A stretch of 20,557 nt of DNA from DATJXG01 sp035500455 (GTDB taxonomy: Bacteria; Acidobacteriota; Terriglobia; Terriglobales; Acidobacteriaceae): contig DATJXG010000370.1 in NCBI GenBank assembly GCA_035500455.1, forward strand, positions 1 through 20,557, in the 5' to 3' direction. The translations under genes were made by a program, and so were the position numbers. Positions 6,386-15,206 of this stretch are shown here, in pieces. Position 1 is the first letter of the stretch. Each line of letters begins with the position of its first letter. The notes beneath the pieces are model-generated. The model saw only the letters and a program-made list of their open reading frames with translations. It ran no database searches and was not told where the DNA came from.

Positions 6386-9300
6386 ATGCGGCTGTGGCTG
6401 ATGCGATGCCTGCTACCCAGCCGCACTGCCGCTTTCTCGTCCCTCGTTCTCGCACTGTTAGCCTTCAGTTCCACGGCAAACGCTGCTCCCAGCATCAGCA
6501 GTCTGTCTCCAACCTCTGGACCGGTAGGCACCTCCGTTACGATTTCCGGATCGGGCTTCGGTTCCAGCCAGGGTTCCAGCACCGTAAAGTTCAACGGCAC
6601 CACGGCAAGTCCCACGCAGTGGAAGTCTTCCTCCATCACCGTGCCGGTTCCATCGGGCGCCACCACAGGGAATGTAGTGGTCACGGTGAACGGCAATGCC
6701 AGCAATGGAGTGGCGTTTACCGTAGTCGCGAAGCCAAACATCACCAGCCTTTCGCCGACCTCGGGCGGAGTAGGCGCGGTGGTGACAATCACGGGCACAA
6801 ATTTCGGAGCGACTCAGGGATCGAGCAAAGTAACTTTCAACGGCACTGCGGCGACTCCCAGCAGTTGGAGTGCGACCTCCGTCAAGGCCGCGGTTCCGAC
6901 GGGCGCGAGCACGGGGAATGTGGTCGTGACCGTCAACGGAGTAGCCAGCAACGGCGTCAGTTTCACCGTTACAGCAACGCCCAGCATCTCCAGCGTTTCG
7001 CCCACCTCCGGAGCCGTGGGAACTTCGGTGACGATCTCCGGCTCGAACTTCGGCTCTAGTCAAGGCAGCAGCACGGTGACCTTCAACGGCGTGGCCGCGA
7101 GCCCCACCGCCTGGCGCGCCGGCACGATCAAAGCGCCCGTCCCGGCAGGAGCCACCACCGGCAACGTAGTAGTTAAAGTGGGCGGCGCAGCCAGCAATGG
7201 CGTGGCGTTTACTGTGCCTGTCTCCCCGACCATCAGCGGCTTGTCGCCAGCCTCAGGACCGGTGGGCGCTGTCGTGACTATTTCCGGAGCGAATTTCGGC
7301 GCCACCAAAGGCTCCAGCACCGTAAAGTTCAGCGGCGCCACGGCAACCCCGACCAGTTGGAGCGCAACCTCCATCCAGACGCCGGTTCCCTCCGGCGCAA
7401 GCACGGGTAATGTGGTGGTGACGGTCGGCGGAGTGGCCAGCAACGGCGTGAGCTTTACCGTGCTCGCGACGCCCAGCATCTCCAGTTTGTCGCCGACTTC
7501 GGGCGCGCCTGGGACATCGGTGACCGTCTCCGGATCGAAATTCGGATCAAGCCAGGGGTCGAGCACCATCACATTCAACGGTGTCGCGGGCGCACCCACA
7601 AACTGGAAAGGATCCTCGATCACAGTTCCCGTTCCGGCTGGGGCAACCACGGGCCCCGTCGTGGTGACCGTCAGCGGCGTTGCCAGTAACGGCGTCAACT
7701 TCACCGTGCCTACTCCCGCGCCTGTAATCAGCAGCGTCACCCCGACTTCCGCCACAGCGGGTACTTCGGTGACCATTAGCGGCGCCAACTTCGGTGCGAC
7801 GCGGGGAAACAGCACCGTCACCTTCAATGGCACAGCGGGATCTCCCACCAGTTGGAGCGCCACCGCGATTCAGGTTCCGGTCCCGGCAGGCGCGACCTCG
7901 GGAAATATCGTCGTCACAGTCGGGGGATCGGCCAGCAACGGCGTGGCATTCACCGTTCTGGTGCCGCCCACAGTTACCAGCCTCTTACCCACGTCTGGCG
8001 CGGTAGGCACGTCGGTGACGATTGCGGGCACAAACTTTGGGTCCACCCAGGGATCGAGCACAGTAACTTTCAACGGCATGGCGTCAACCCCAACCAGTTG
8101 GAGCGCGACCTCAATCAAAGCGCCCGTCCCTGCTGGAGCCACCACGGGAAACGTCGTGGTTACGGTGAGCGGCTTGGCCAGCAATGGGATCAGCTTCACG
8201 GTTCTGCCGACCCCAGGCATCACGGGCCTGTCTCCGAATTCCGGGCCGGTTGGCACTGCGGTGACGATCATGGGCACAAACTTCGGCGCCAGCCAGGGTG
8301 GCAGCACAGTGAGTTTCAATGGCATTGCGGCAACGGCCATCACAAACTGGAGCGCCGCTTCGATTACGGCGGCCGTGCCTGCGGGGGCAACCACTGGAAA
8401 TGTCGTGGTGACCGTCAACGGCGTCCCCAGCAACGGATCCAGCTTCACTGTGCTGCTCACGCCAGGGATCACCAACCTTGCTCCCCCCTCGGCCCCCGTA
8501 GGCACTTCCGTGACCATTACCGGCGCGAACTTTGGAGCCACTCAGGGCGGAAGCACCGTAACCTTCAACGGTGTTGTGGGTGCTCCCACGAATTGGACCG
8601 CCACTTCGATCAACGTTCCGGTTCCAGCGTTGGCGACCACGGGGAATGTGGTGGTGACCGTCAACGGTGTGGCCAGCAATGGGGCCGGCTTCACCGTGCT
8701 GCCGACGCCGAGCATTACCGGCCTTTCCCCGGGCTCAGGGGCAGTTGGCACGCCGGTGACGATCATGGGTACAAACTTCGGATCGAGCCAGGACGCGAGT
8801 TCCGTCACCTTCAACGGCGTTGCGGCAATTACGATTGCCGGTTGGAGCGCAACGTCCATCGTCGCAAATGTGCCGGCTAACGCGACCACGGGAAATGTAA
8901 TCGTGACTGTGAACGGCGTTGCCAGCAATGGCCTCGGCTTTACAGTGCTCCCGACGCCGGGGATTACAGGCCTTTCGCCCAGTTCAGGCTGGGTAGGCGA
9001 CGTGGTGACGATCTCCGGTGCTAACTTCGGCTCCAGCCAGAGTTCAAGCACAGTCACGTTCAACAACACACCGGCAACAACGATCACTGGCTGGAGTGCA
9101 GGTTCGATCAGTGCCGTTGTTCCCGTGGGTGCATCCAGCGGAAATGTCGTAGTCACGGTCAACGGTGTGTCCAGCAACGGCGTCAGCTTCACCGTCCGTC
9201 CTGCAAGTTTTGCGCTCACGACAGGCACACTGGGATCCCCGCGCTACGGTCACGCCGGGACCCGGTTGACCAACGGAAAAGTGCTGCTCACAGGCGGAAC

Positions 9301-12300
9301 CGGTGACAGCGGTGTACTAACCAGCGCGGAACTCTACGAACCAGCCAGCCAAGCGTTCGCACCTGCGTCAGTGGGAGGGATGAATTCCGCGCGCTGGCAA
9401 CATACCGCCACTTTGCTGGCGAACGGTCAGGTGCTCATCGTCGGGGGCTTGGACACCACTCAAACTGCATTAGAATCGGCCGAACTTTACGACCCCGTGG
9501 CGCAAATCTTCACCCCGCTCACTGCGGCCTTGCACACGGCCCGCGCCGGCCACACGGCCACTCTGCTGGGCAATGGACAAGTGCTGATCGTTGGCGGGTT
9601 CGATCCGGCCACCGGTATCATCCCCTCCGCCGAGCTTTATGATCCGTCGACGCAGAGCTTTACATCCCTTGGAAGCACGAATGCGCCGCGCTATCGGCAC
9701 AGCGCCACCCTCCTGCAAAACGGCCAGGTGCTCATCGCCGGAGGCGAAACCGACCTCACTCCCAGTGGCGCCTACAATTCAGCGGAGCTTTTCGATCCGG
9801 CAACCCGGAAATTCACCGCTCTTGCCTCCGCGATGACCTCGCGGCGCGAAGGCCATGCCGCCACCCTTTTGAACTCCGGCCAGGTGCTGATCACCGGCGG
9901 CGACCTTCCCGGAACTGGCTCGCTGAATAGCGCTGAGCTATACAACCCCTCTACCGGCCAGTTCGCGGCTTTGTCCATCACGTTGACCACACCCCGCGCC
10001 GGCCATAGTGCTCTGCTGCTGAACGGGGGCGTGGTGCTGATCAGTGGCGGCGCAACCGATTCCGGCGGGACCGGCGCCGCGCTCAACACGGCGGAGATTT
10101 ACGACCCTACCGTCCCCAGCTTCCAGGCAACGGGCCGGATGACCAGCGCCCGGGAAAACCAGACCGCCACTTTGCTCGACGACGGAACCGTTCTGGAAAC
10201 GGGAGGAACCGATGGACAGAACAATTTTGGGAGCGCCGAGTTGTACGTAACCAGCTTGCTGACTGGGCTGTCGTCAATCACGATCTCGCCGTCGGGTTTT
10301 TCGGTTCCCCTGGGAACTCAACAGTTATTTACTGCCACTGGCACGTTTGCCGGGGGCGGCACGCAAGTTCTGTCGTCAGTCCTGTGGAGTTCGGGAACCG
10401 CATCTCTGAGCATCAACAATGATGCGACTGGCGCGGGCTTTGCCACCGGCGCCGGAATGGGAGGCGCAAGCATCAGCGCGAGCGCTGCCGGCATCAGCGG
10501 TTCCGCCACGGGCACGGTCAGCGCTCCAATTCTGGTTTCCCTCGCGCTGGCGCCGCAAAATCCCACGATCGCGCTTGGAACCTCACTACAATTCACCGCG
10601 ACCGGAACCTACAGCGACGGCAGCGGTCAGGACGTCACGGGTGGTGTTTCCTGGAGTTCTCTCGCCACGAACGTCGCCACCATCAACGCCACCGGTATGG
10701 CGACCAGCGGGCATCAGGGTGCCGCAGCCATTCAGGCAAGCTTGAGCGGTGTGAGTGCCAGCACGACGCTCACCGTAGGGCCGGCGGCGCTGGTTTCGGT
10801 AACAGTCGATCCGACGACCGCCGATATCCCTCTGGGAACCAGCCAACAGTTCCATGCCAGCGCCGTCTTCACCGATGGCAGTTCGTCGGACATCACAGCA
10901 TCCGCATCCTGGAGCGTAACGCCCAGCAATCTCGGCAGTATCGGCACGCCAGGACTGGTGATCAGCGCAGCCCAGGGACCCGGCACCGTCACCGCCACAT
11001 TTTCTTCCATCCCCGGCACGGCTGCGCTAAATGTTGGGCCACCCGCACTGGTGTCGATGACGGTTTCGCCCAGTGTCTCCAGCATCGCGGTAGGAGGCAC
11101 GCTGCAGTTCACCGCGGCAGGAATCTATTCCGACGGCAGCACGCAGGACATTACGCAGACGAGCGCATGGGCATCCTCCGGGGGATCTGCCGCGGTCGGC
11201 CCGCCTGGTCTGGCGACCGGCGTTAGTCCGGGCAATGCCACGATCACGGCGAGTTCGGGAACGGTGACTGGTACTGCGAGTTTGATTACTGCCCCCGCCG
11301 CCACGGCCGCCAGCCTGATCACCGGCCGCTACCTGCACAGCGCGACTATTCTGAACAACGGGCAGATTCTGGTCGCAGGCGGCGTAAGTTGTCCAACCTC
11401 CGATTCGTGCAGCTACCTGCCTAGCGCAGAGCTATACGACCCGGTCGCAGGCACCTTCACGAACACCGGGAGCCTCGCCACGCCCCGCTCGGCGCCCGCC
11501 GTTCTTCTGGCAAATGGGAAGGTTTTGGTCGCGGGTGGTTACACCTGTGATGCTTCCGGCAATTGCTCTTCCCTCAGCAGCGCCGAAGTCTACGATCCCG
11601 CTTCGAGTAGTTTCTCGGGCACCGGAAGCATGGCGACGCCGCGCAGCGGACACACGATGACACTGCTCAACAACGGCAAGGTCCTGATCGCCGGCGGGCT
11701 CTCCTGCACTGACGCGTCAACGTGCAGCGCCCTGAGCACAGCGGAACTCTATGACCCGGACGCAGGAACGTTCTCCACGCTCTCCAGCCAGATGAGCGCT
11801 GCGCGATTTGGCGCCAGTGCGGTCGCGCTGGCCCAGGGCAAAGTGCTGATTGCCGGCGGCTCGGATGGCGCTAACTTCCCCACCGCCGCGGAACTTTACG
11901 ATCCGGTTGCCGGCACGTTTGCGGCCGGCGGGCTAGCCCTGAATGCCGCGCGCTTCGAAGCAACAGCCACTCTCCTTAACAATGGGCAGGTTCTGGTGGC
12001 CGGAGGCTCAACCTGCGTCTCGCCGGGCTGCCCAGGCAATTTCGCCGAACTCTACGATCCGGCGTCCAACCAGTTCAACTACGTCGGCGCCGATGCGGAT
12101 AACAGCTTGACTATCCCGCGCTTCAACCACACCGCGACGCTGCTGACCAATGGCCAGGTGCTTATAGCCGGGGGCTATAGTTCGTGTACGACCTCCTGTA
12201 CGTCAGAGTCAACCACCGAACTGTTCGACCCGGCCTCCGGAACCTTCACTTCGGGCTCCTCCCTGACCAACGCTCTCGCCGCCCACACCGCGACGCTGCT

Positions 12301-15184
12301 TTCCAATGGCAATGTGCTGCTGATTGGCGGGATCAATGGCGGCATCACCTTGGCGAACGACGAATGGTATCAGCCCGTCGCGTTGGCGCCTCCCGGCCTG
12401 GTGTCGATCTCTGTCACTCCCGCCACAGTCGCACTGGTTCCCGGGCAGAGCCAGCAACTTGCGGCACTCGGCACGTTCAGCGATGGCAGCCAGCAAATGC
12501 TTCAGTCCGTGATCTGGACATCTTCCAACCCCGCGATCGCAGGCGTGAGCAATTCCACAGGCAGCGTTGGAATCGCGAGCGGCGGCAGCCCCGGCACGGC
12601 CACGGTTTGGGCGAATGCCGGCAACGTCGGCGGCGCAGCTTCCCTCAGTGTGGCGTCGCTGGTGTCGTTGGTGGTCTCGCCCCCCACTCCATCTGTCACG
12701 GTGGGCACGGGCGTGCAATTCACGGCGACGGGAACCTTCTCCGGCGGAACCGCAAAGGACATCAGCCAGACGGTGGCTTGGTCGGTAAACGGAATCCCCG
12801 GCGGAAATTCTACAGTGGGCACGATCACCTCCTCCGGCTGGTACATCGCTCCCCTGTTGGTGCCGATCCCGGCAACCGTAAGCATCACCGCCGTATCTGC
12901 TGCGAACCCCTCTCTGCCTGCCTCGGTTCAGGCCACGATCATGCCGGTAATTCCGGTGAGCGTCAGCATTTCACCGCAGTCGAAAACCCTCGATGGCGGG
13001 GATTCACAGCAATTCCTCGCCACCGTGCTAAACACAACCAACACGGCCATCACCTGGGAAGTAAATGGAGCCGCGGGCGGAACTCCTTCGACCGGAATGG
13101 TCTCCATGACCGGGTATTACACGGCGCCGGCGACAGTGCCGAGCCTGACGACTGTCTCGGTAACCGCAGTCTCCCAGGCCGATCCGACAAAATCGGCGTC
13201 AGCACAGGTCACGATTAATCCGGTGGTGGTCCAGATCTCGCCAACCTCTGCAAATCTCGCAGCAGGAGGTACCGCGCAATTTGGGGCGATGGTGCAGAAC
13301 ACAGCCGATACGGCTGTCGTCTGGCAAGTGAACGGGGTGACCGGAGGCAGCCCCGATACCGGCACGATCTCGAGCTTAGGTCTATATACCGCGCCGGCCA
13401 CAGTCCCCACACAAACTATCGTGACGGTCACCGCGGTATCACACGCCGACCCGGCACAATCGTCCTCGGCCTCGGTGACGCTGAACTCGCTTCCGGTGAG
13501 CATTACGTTGTCGCCGCTCACCGTGGCCGTCAACACAACCGCAACCCAACCGTTCAATGCGACGGTGCAGAACACCGGCAACCTCGGTATCAACTGGCAG
13601 GTGAATGGAATCCCCGGCGGAAGTCCTTCGACTGGCACGATCTCCGCCGACGGCCTTTATACCGCGCCGGCAACGGTGCCGAATCCCCATACCGTCACCG
13701 TCACCGCGATCTCCCAGGCCGACCTGACAAAGTCCGCTTCCGCCTCGGTCACCATCGCCGCGGCCTACTACGTTGCCACCACAGGCAATGACACCAATCC
13801 CGGAACCATTTCGTTGCCCTGGCGGACCATCCAGCACGCCGCAAGCTCAGTCCAGGCGGGCAGCACGGTCTATGTGCGGGCTGGAACTTACTCCGAGTCG
13901 GTTACCCTCGGCGCTTCCGGTTCGGCCGGTTTAGGCCCGATCATTTTCCAGAGCTATCCGGGCGAAACTGCGATCGTGGACGGAACCGGCCTCACGCCTC
14001 CGTCGAACGTCCACGGCTTGTTCAATATCACGAACCTGAGCTACGTCACCATTCAAGGATTTGAAATTCGCAACTACGCCACGTCGAGTTCCGGCGCTTA
14101 TCCCGCCGGAATCTGGATCACGGGCGCGGGAAGCAATATCCAGATTCTCAACAACCTGGTACACAACATCACCACCAGTTCGGAAAAGAACGGCAGCGCT
14201 TACGGCATCGCGGTGTACGGCACTTCCGGGACCGCTTCCATTGACAGCATCACCATCAGCGGCAACCAGGTTTACAACCTCAAGACCGGCCAGAGCGAAT
14301 CGGTCAACGTGGATGGCAACGTCACCAACTTTGCCATCACCAACAACATCATCCACGACAACGACAATATCGGCATCGACGCCATCGGCTTCGAAGGAGT
14401 CGCTCCGAGCGGGAGCGTGGATTACGCCCGCAACGGAGTGATTACGGGTAACACCATTTACAACATCAGCGCCATCGCTAATGCGGGAGAAGGCAAAGAT
14501 TACGATGCCGACGGAATTTACGTGGATGGCGGCTCGCAGATCCTGATCGAGCAGAACCTGATTTACAACGTCGATATCGGCATCGAGATGGCGAGTGAGC
14601 ACTCCGGCCATGTGTCCAGCTACGTCATCACGCGCAACAACCTGGTTTACAACTCCAACTCAGTGGGAATCACGATTGGCGGATACGCCAGCGGCGTCGG
14701 CGGAACCGATCACTGCACTATCGTCAACAATACGCTCTACAACAACGACACCAAGAGCACGGGGAGCGGCGAGTTCCAGATCCAGTACAAATCCACAAAC
14801 AATATCTTCGAGAACAACATCGTGTACGGCGGCTCGCAGGGCCTGCTCGTCAACAATTACACCGGCTCGGGGAACAGCGCCAACGTGCTGGACTACAACA
14901 TCTATTTCTCGCCGCTGGCTTCCACCGCCGCGAAATTCGTCTGGAGCGGCACAACCCGCACCGGATTCGCCACCTATCAATCAGCTACCGGGCTGGATGC
15001 GCACTCGCAATATGTGAATCCGCAGTATCTCAGTCTGACTACCCCCGATCTGCACGTGCAACCAACCTCACCGGCGGTGAACGCGGGCACGAATCTAGGC
15101 CCATCGCTGGAAGGCACGCTCGATTTCGCGGGCAATCCGCGGGTAGCCGGCGGGAACATCGATATCGGCGCCTACGAGCAGTGA
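6386..15184 (+). CDS. Giant secreted modular protein: IPT/TIG repeats, two Kelch propellers, Ig-like domains, C-terminal beta-helix
   Basis: The protein has 2932 residues; ATG 6386 has AAGGAG about 6 nt upstream. A Sec signal peptide covers residues 1 to about 33 (basic start, Leu/Ala core, ANA cleavage site). Domain order: 11 IPT/TIG Ig-fold repeats (35-937), seven Kelch blades (945-1292), four group-2-type Ig-like domains (1293-1642), seven more Kelch blades (1643-1998), five Ig-like domains (1999-2459), and a right-handed parallel beta-helix (2460-2932) with a DUF1565-like start and a choice-of-anchor-Q-like end. The composition is dominated by Ser, Thr, Gly, Val, Ala and Asn, with few charged residues. 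There is no LPxTG, PEP-CTERM or other anchor and no autotransporter barrel, so the protein is probably released or held non-covalently; the export route past an outer membrane is unclear. The role is most likely adhesion or carbohydrate binding. No frame break occurs across 8.8 kb. It has its own promoter and ends 22 nt from the convergent permease gene. Confidence 0.92.
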   Translation: MRLWLMRCLLPSRTAAFSSLVLALLAFSSTANAAPSISSLSPTSGPVGTSVTISGSGFGSSQGSSTVKFNGTTASPTQWKSSSITVPVPSGATTGNVVVTVNGNASNGVAFTVVAKPNITSLSPTSGGVGAVVTITGTNFGATQGSSKVTFNGTAATPSSWSATSVKAAVPTGASTGNVVVTVNGVASNGVSFTVTATPSISSVSPTSGAVGTSVTISGSNFGSSQGSSTVTFNGVAASPTAWRAGTIKAPVPAGATTGNVVVKVGGAASNGVAFTVPVSPTISGLSPASGPVGAVVTISGANFGATKGSSTVKFSGATATPTSWSATSIQTPVPSGASTGNVVVTVGGVASNGVSFTVLATPSISSLSPTSGAPGTSVTVSGSKFGSSQGSSTITFNGVAGAPTNWKGSSITVPVPAGATTGPVVVTVSGVASNGVNFTVPTPAPVISSVTPTSATAGTSVTISGANFGATRGNSTVTFNGTAGSPTSWSATAIQVPVPAGATSGNIVVTVGGSASNGVAFTVLVPPTVTSLLPTSGAVGTSVTIAGTNFGSTQGSSTVTFNGMASTPTSWSATSIKAPVPAGATTGNVVVTVSGLASNGISFTVLPTPGITGLSPNSGPVGTAVTIMGTNFGASQGGSTVSFNGIAATAITNWSAASITAAVPAGATTGNVVVTVNGVPSNGSSFTVLLTPGITNLAPPSAPVGTSVTITGANFGATQGGSTVTFNGVVGAPTNWTATSINVPVPALATTGNVVVTVNGVASNGAGFTVLPTPSITGLSPGSGAVGTPVTIMGTNFGSSQDASSVTFNGVAAITIAGWSATSIVANVPANATTGNVIVTVNGVASNGLGFTVLPTPGITGLSPSSGWVGDVVTISGANFGSSQSSSTVTFNNTPATTITGWSAGSISAVVPVGASSGNVVVTVNGVSSNGVSFTVRPASFALTTGTLGSPRYGHAGTRLTNGKVLLTGGTGDSGVLTSAELYEPASQAFAPASVGGMNSARWQHTATLLANGQVLIVGGLDTTQTALESAELYDPVAQIFTPLTAALHTARAGHTATLLGNGQVLIVGGFDPATGIIPSAELYDPSTQSFTSLGSTNAPRYRHSATLLQNGQVLIAGGETDLTPSGAYNSAELFDPATRKFTALASAMTSRREGHAATLLNSGQVLITGGDLPGTGSLNSAELYNPSTGQFAALSITLTTPRAGHSALLLNGGVVLISGGATDSGGTGAALNTAEIYDPTVPSFQATGRMTSARENQTATLLDDGTVLETGGTDGQNNFGSAELYVTSLLTGLSSITISPSGFSVPLGTQQLFTATGTFAGGGTQVLSSVLWSSGTASLSINNDATGAGFATGAGMGGASISASAAGISGSATGTVSAPILVSLALAPQNPTIALGTSLQFTATGTYSDGSGQDVTGGVSWSSLATNVATINATGMATSGHQGAAAIQASLSGVSASTTLTVGPAALVSVTVDPTTADIPLGTSQQFHASAVFTDGSSSDITASASWSVTPSNLGSIGTPGLVISAAQGPGTVTATFSSIPGTAALNVGPPALVSMTVSPSVSSIAVGGTLQFTAAGIYSDGSTQDITQTSAWASSGGSAAVGPPGLATGVSPGNATITASSGTVTGTASLITAPAATAASLITGRYLHSATILNNGQILVAGGVSCPTSDSCSYLPSAELYDPVAGTFTNTGSLATPRSAPAVLLANGKVLVAGGYTCDASGNCSSLSSAEVYDPASSSFSGTGSMATPRSGHTMTLLNNGKVLIAGGLSCTDASTCSALSTAELYDPDAGTFSTLSSQMSAARFGASAVALAQGKVLIAGGSDGANFPTAAELYDPVAGTFAAGGLALNAARFEATATLLNNGQVLVAGGSTCVSPGCPGNFAELYDPASNQFNYVGADADNSLTIPRFNHTATLLTNGQVLIAGGYSSCTTSCTSESTTELFDPASGTFTSGSSLTNALAAHTATLLSNGNVLLIGGINGGITLANDEWYQPVALAPPGLVSISVTPATVALVPGQSQQLAALGTFSDGSQQMLQSVIWTSSNPAIAGVSNSTGSVGIASGGSPGTATVWANAGNVGGAASLSVASLVSLVVSPPTPSVTVGTGVQFTATGTFSGGTAKDISQTVAWSVNGIPGGNSTVGTITSSGWYIAPLLVPIPATVSITAVSAANPSLPASVQATIMPVIPVSVSISPQSKTLDGGDSQQFLATVLNTTNTAITWEVNGAAGGTPSTGMVSMTGYYTAPATVPSLTTVSVTAVSQADPTKSASAQVTINPVVVQISPTSANLAAGGTAQFGAMVQNTADTAVVWQVNGVTGGSPDTGTISSLGLYTAPATVPTQTIVTVTAVSHADPAQSSSASVTLNSLPVSITLSPLTVAVNTTATQPFNATVQNTGNLGINWQVNGIPGGSPSTGTISADGLYTAPATVPNPHTVTVTAISQADLTKSASASVTIAAAYYVATTGNDTNPGTISLPWRTIQHAASSVQAGSTVYVRAGTYSESVTLGASGSAGLGPIIFQSYPGETAIVDGTGLTPPSNVHGLFNITNLSYVTIQGFEIRNYATSSSGAYPAGIWITGAGSNIQILNNLVHNITTSSEKNGSAYGIAVYGTSGTASIDSITISGNQVYNLKTGQSESVNVDGNVTNFAITNNIIHDNDNIGIDAIGFEGVAPSGSVDYARNGVITGNTIYNISAIANAGEGKDYDADGIYVDGGSQILIEQNLIYNVDIGIEMASEHSGHVSSYVITRNNLVYNSNSVGITIGGYASGVGGTDHCTIVNNTLYNNDTKSTGSGEFQIQYKSTNNIFENNIVYGGSQGLLVNNYTGSGNSANVLDYNIYFSPLASTAAKFVWSGTTRTGFATYQSATGLDAHSQYVNPQYLSLTTPDLHVQPTSPAVNAGTNLGPSLEGTLDFAGNPRVAGGNIDIGAYEQ
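6488..9196 (+). repeat. Eleven tandem IPT/TIG repeats (about 246 bp each)
   Basis: Units begin at 6488, 6734, 6980, 7226, 7472, 7721, 7967, 8213, 8462, 8708 and 8957. Each encodes 82-83 residues of the pattern PxIxxLSPTSGxVG, then a GxNFG strand, FNG, TGNVVVTVNG and SNGxxFTV. DNA is similar between units but not identical, so they are old or diversified duplications. Proline and glycine positions mark strand turns of an Ig-like beta-sandwich. A string of 11 would form a long stalk projecting the propellers. Confidence 0.9.
9218..10261 (+). repeat. First Kelch-type propeller, seven blades
   Basis: Seven repeats each show (P/A)RxxHxATLLxNGQVLIxGG followed by SAELYDP. Seven blades give a closed beta-propeller of the galactose-oxidase/Kelch type. 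No cysteine is present. The signature of a catalytic galactose oxidase copper site is not visible, so binding is the likely function. Confidence 0.85.
10262..11311 (+). other. Four bacterial Ig-like (Big_2-type) domains
   Basis: Each unit of about 85 residues carries a (V/I)xxSP start, an LGTxxQFTATGTYSDGS centre, a W near VxWSS, and an end in GTVTATxGxxxGxAxLxV. This is the usual group-2 Ig-like pattern seen in surface adhesins. They link the two propellers. Confidence 0.75.
11312..12379 (+). repeat. Second Kelch-type propeller, seven blades, cysteine-stapled
   Basis: Seven repeats with xRxxHxATLLxNGxVLIAGG and (S/T)AELYDP. Blades 1, 2, 3, 5 and 6 each have a pair of cysteines in the loop right after the GG strand (spacing CX5C, CX5C, CX5C, CX4C, CX3C). 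The first propeller has none. Confidence 0.85.
12380..13762 (+). other. Five Ig-like domains, last three near-repeats
   Basis: The first resembles the Big_2 units before the second propeller. The next four carry W(S/E/Q)VNGxxGGxxxTGxIxxxGxYxAPxxVP, and the last three end in TVxVTAxSxADxxxSASxxVTI. This second type is common in acidobacterial secreted proteins. Confidence 0.75.
13763..15181 (+). other. C-terminal right-handed beta-helix (pectate-lyase-like fold)
   Basis: The domain (2460-2932) opens with YYVATTGNDTNPG, PWRTIQHA and VYVRAGTY, the DUF1565-type start shared with polysaccharide lyase family 9 relatives. It continues with Asn-rich coils (NNIIHDN, GNTIYN, NNTLYNND) and ends in GNPRVAGGNIDIGAYEQ, a choice-of-anchor-Q-like end. 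The fold is well supported. Enzyme activity is not: I could not identify the lyase Ca-binding Asp set or the catalytic Lys with confidence. Confidence 0.75.
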
Positions 15185-15206
15185 GAAGGCACAGCCGTCT
15201 GAACTC

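Noticed and set aside
6211..9228. Antisense ORFs of 60-270 codons, nearly continuous in one minus-strand frame opposite the IPT repeats
   Set aside because: All lie in the same antisense frame and repeat with the 246-bp sense unit; they arise from the biased, repeated codons of the IPT array. They have no ribosome binding sites and their products are low-complexity shadows.
9218..12379. Galactose oxidase-like catalytic function for the Kelch propellers
   Set aside because: The blades match the Kelch pattern, but the Tyr/His copper ligands and the Tyr-Cys cofactor context of galactose oxidase could not be found.
12184..13218. 344-codon plus-strand ORF within the giant gene, and a similar one at 7852-8880
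   Set aside because: Both are out-of-frame readings of the repeat-rich sense gene, rich in Arg, His and Gln, and without a plausible start site.
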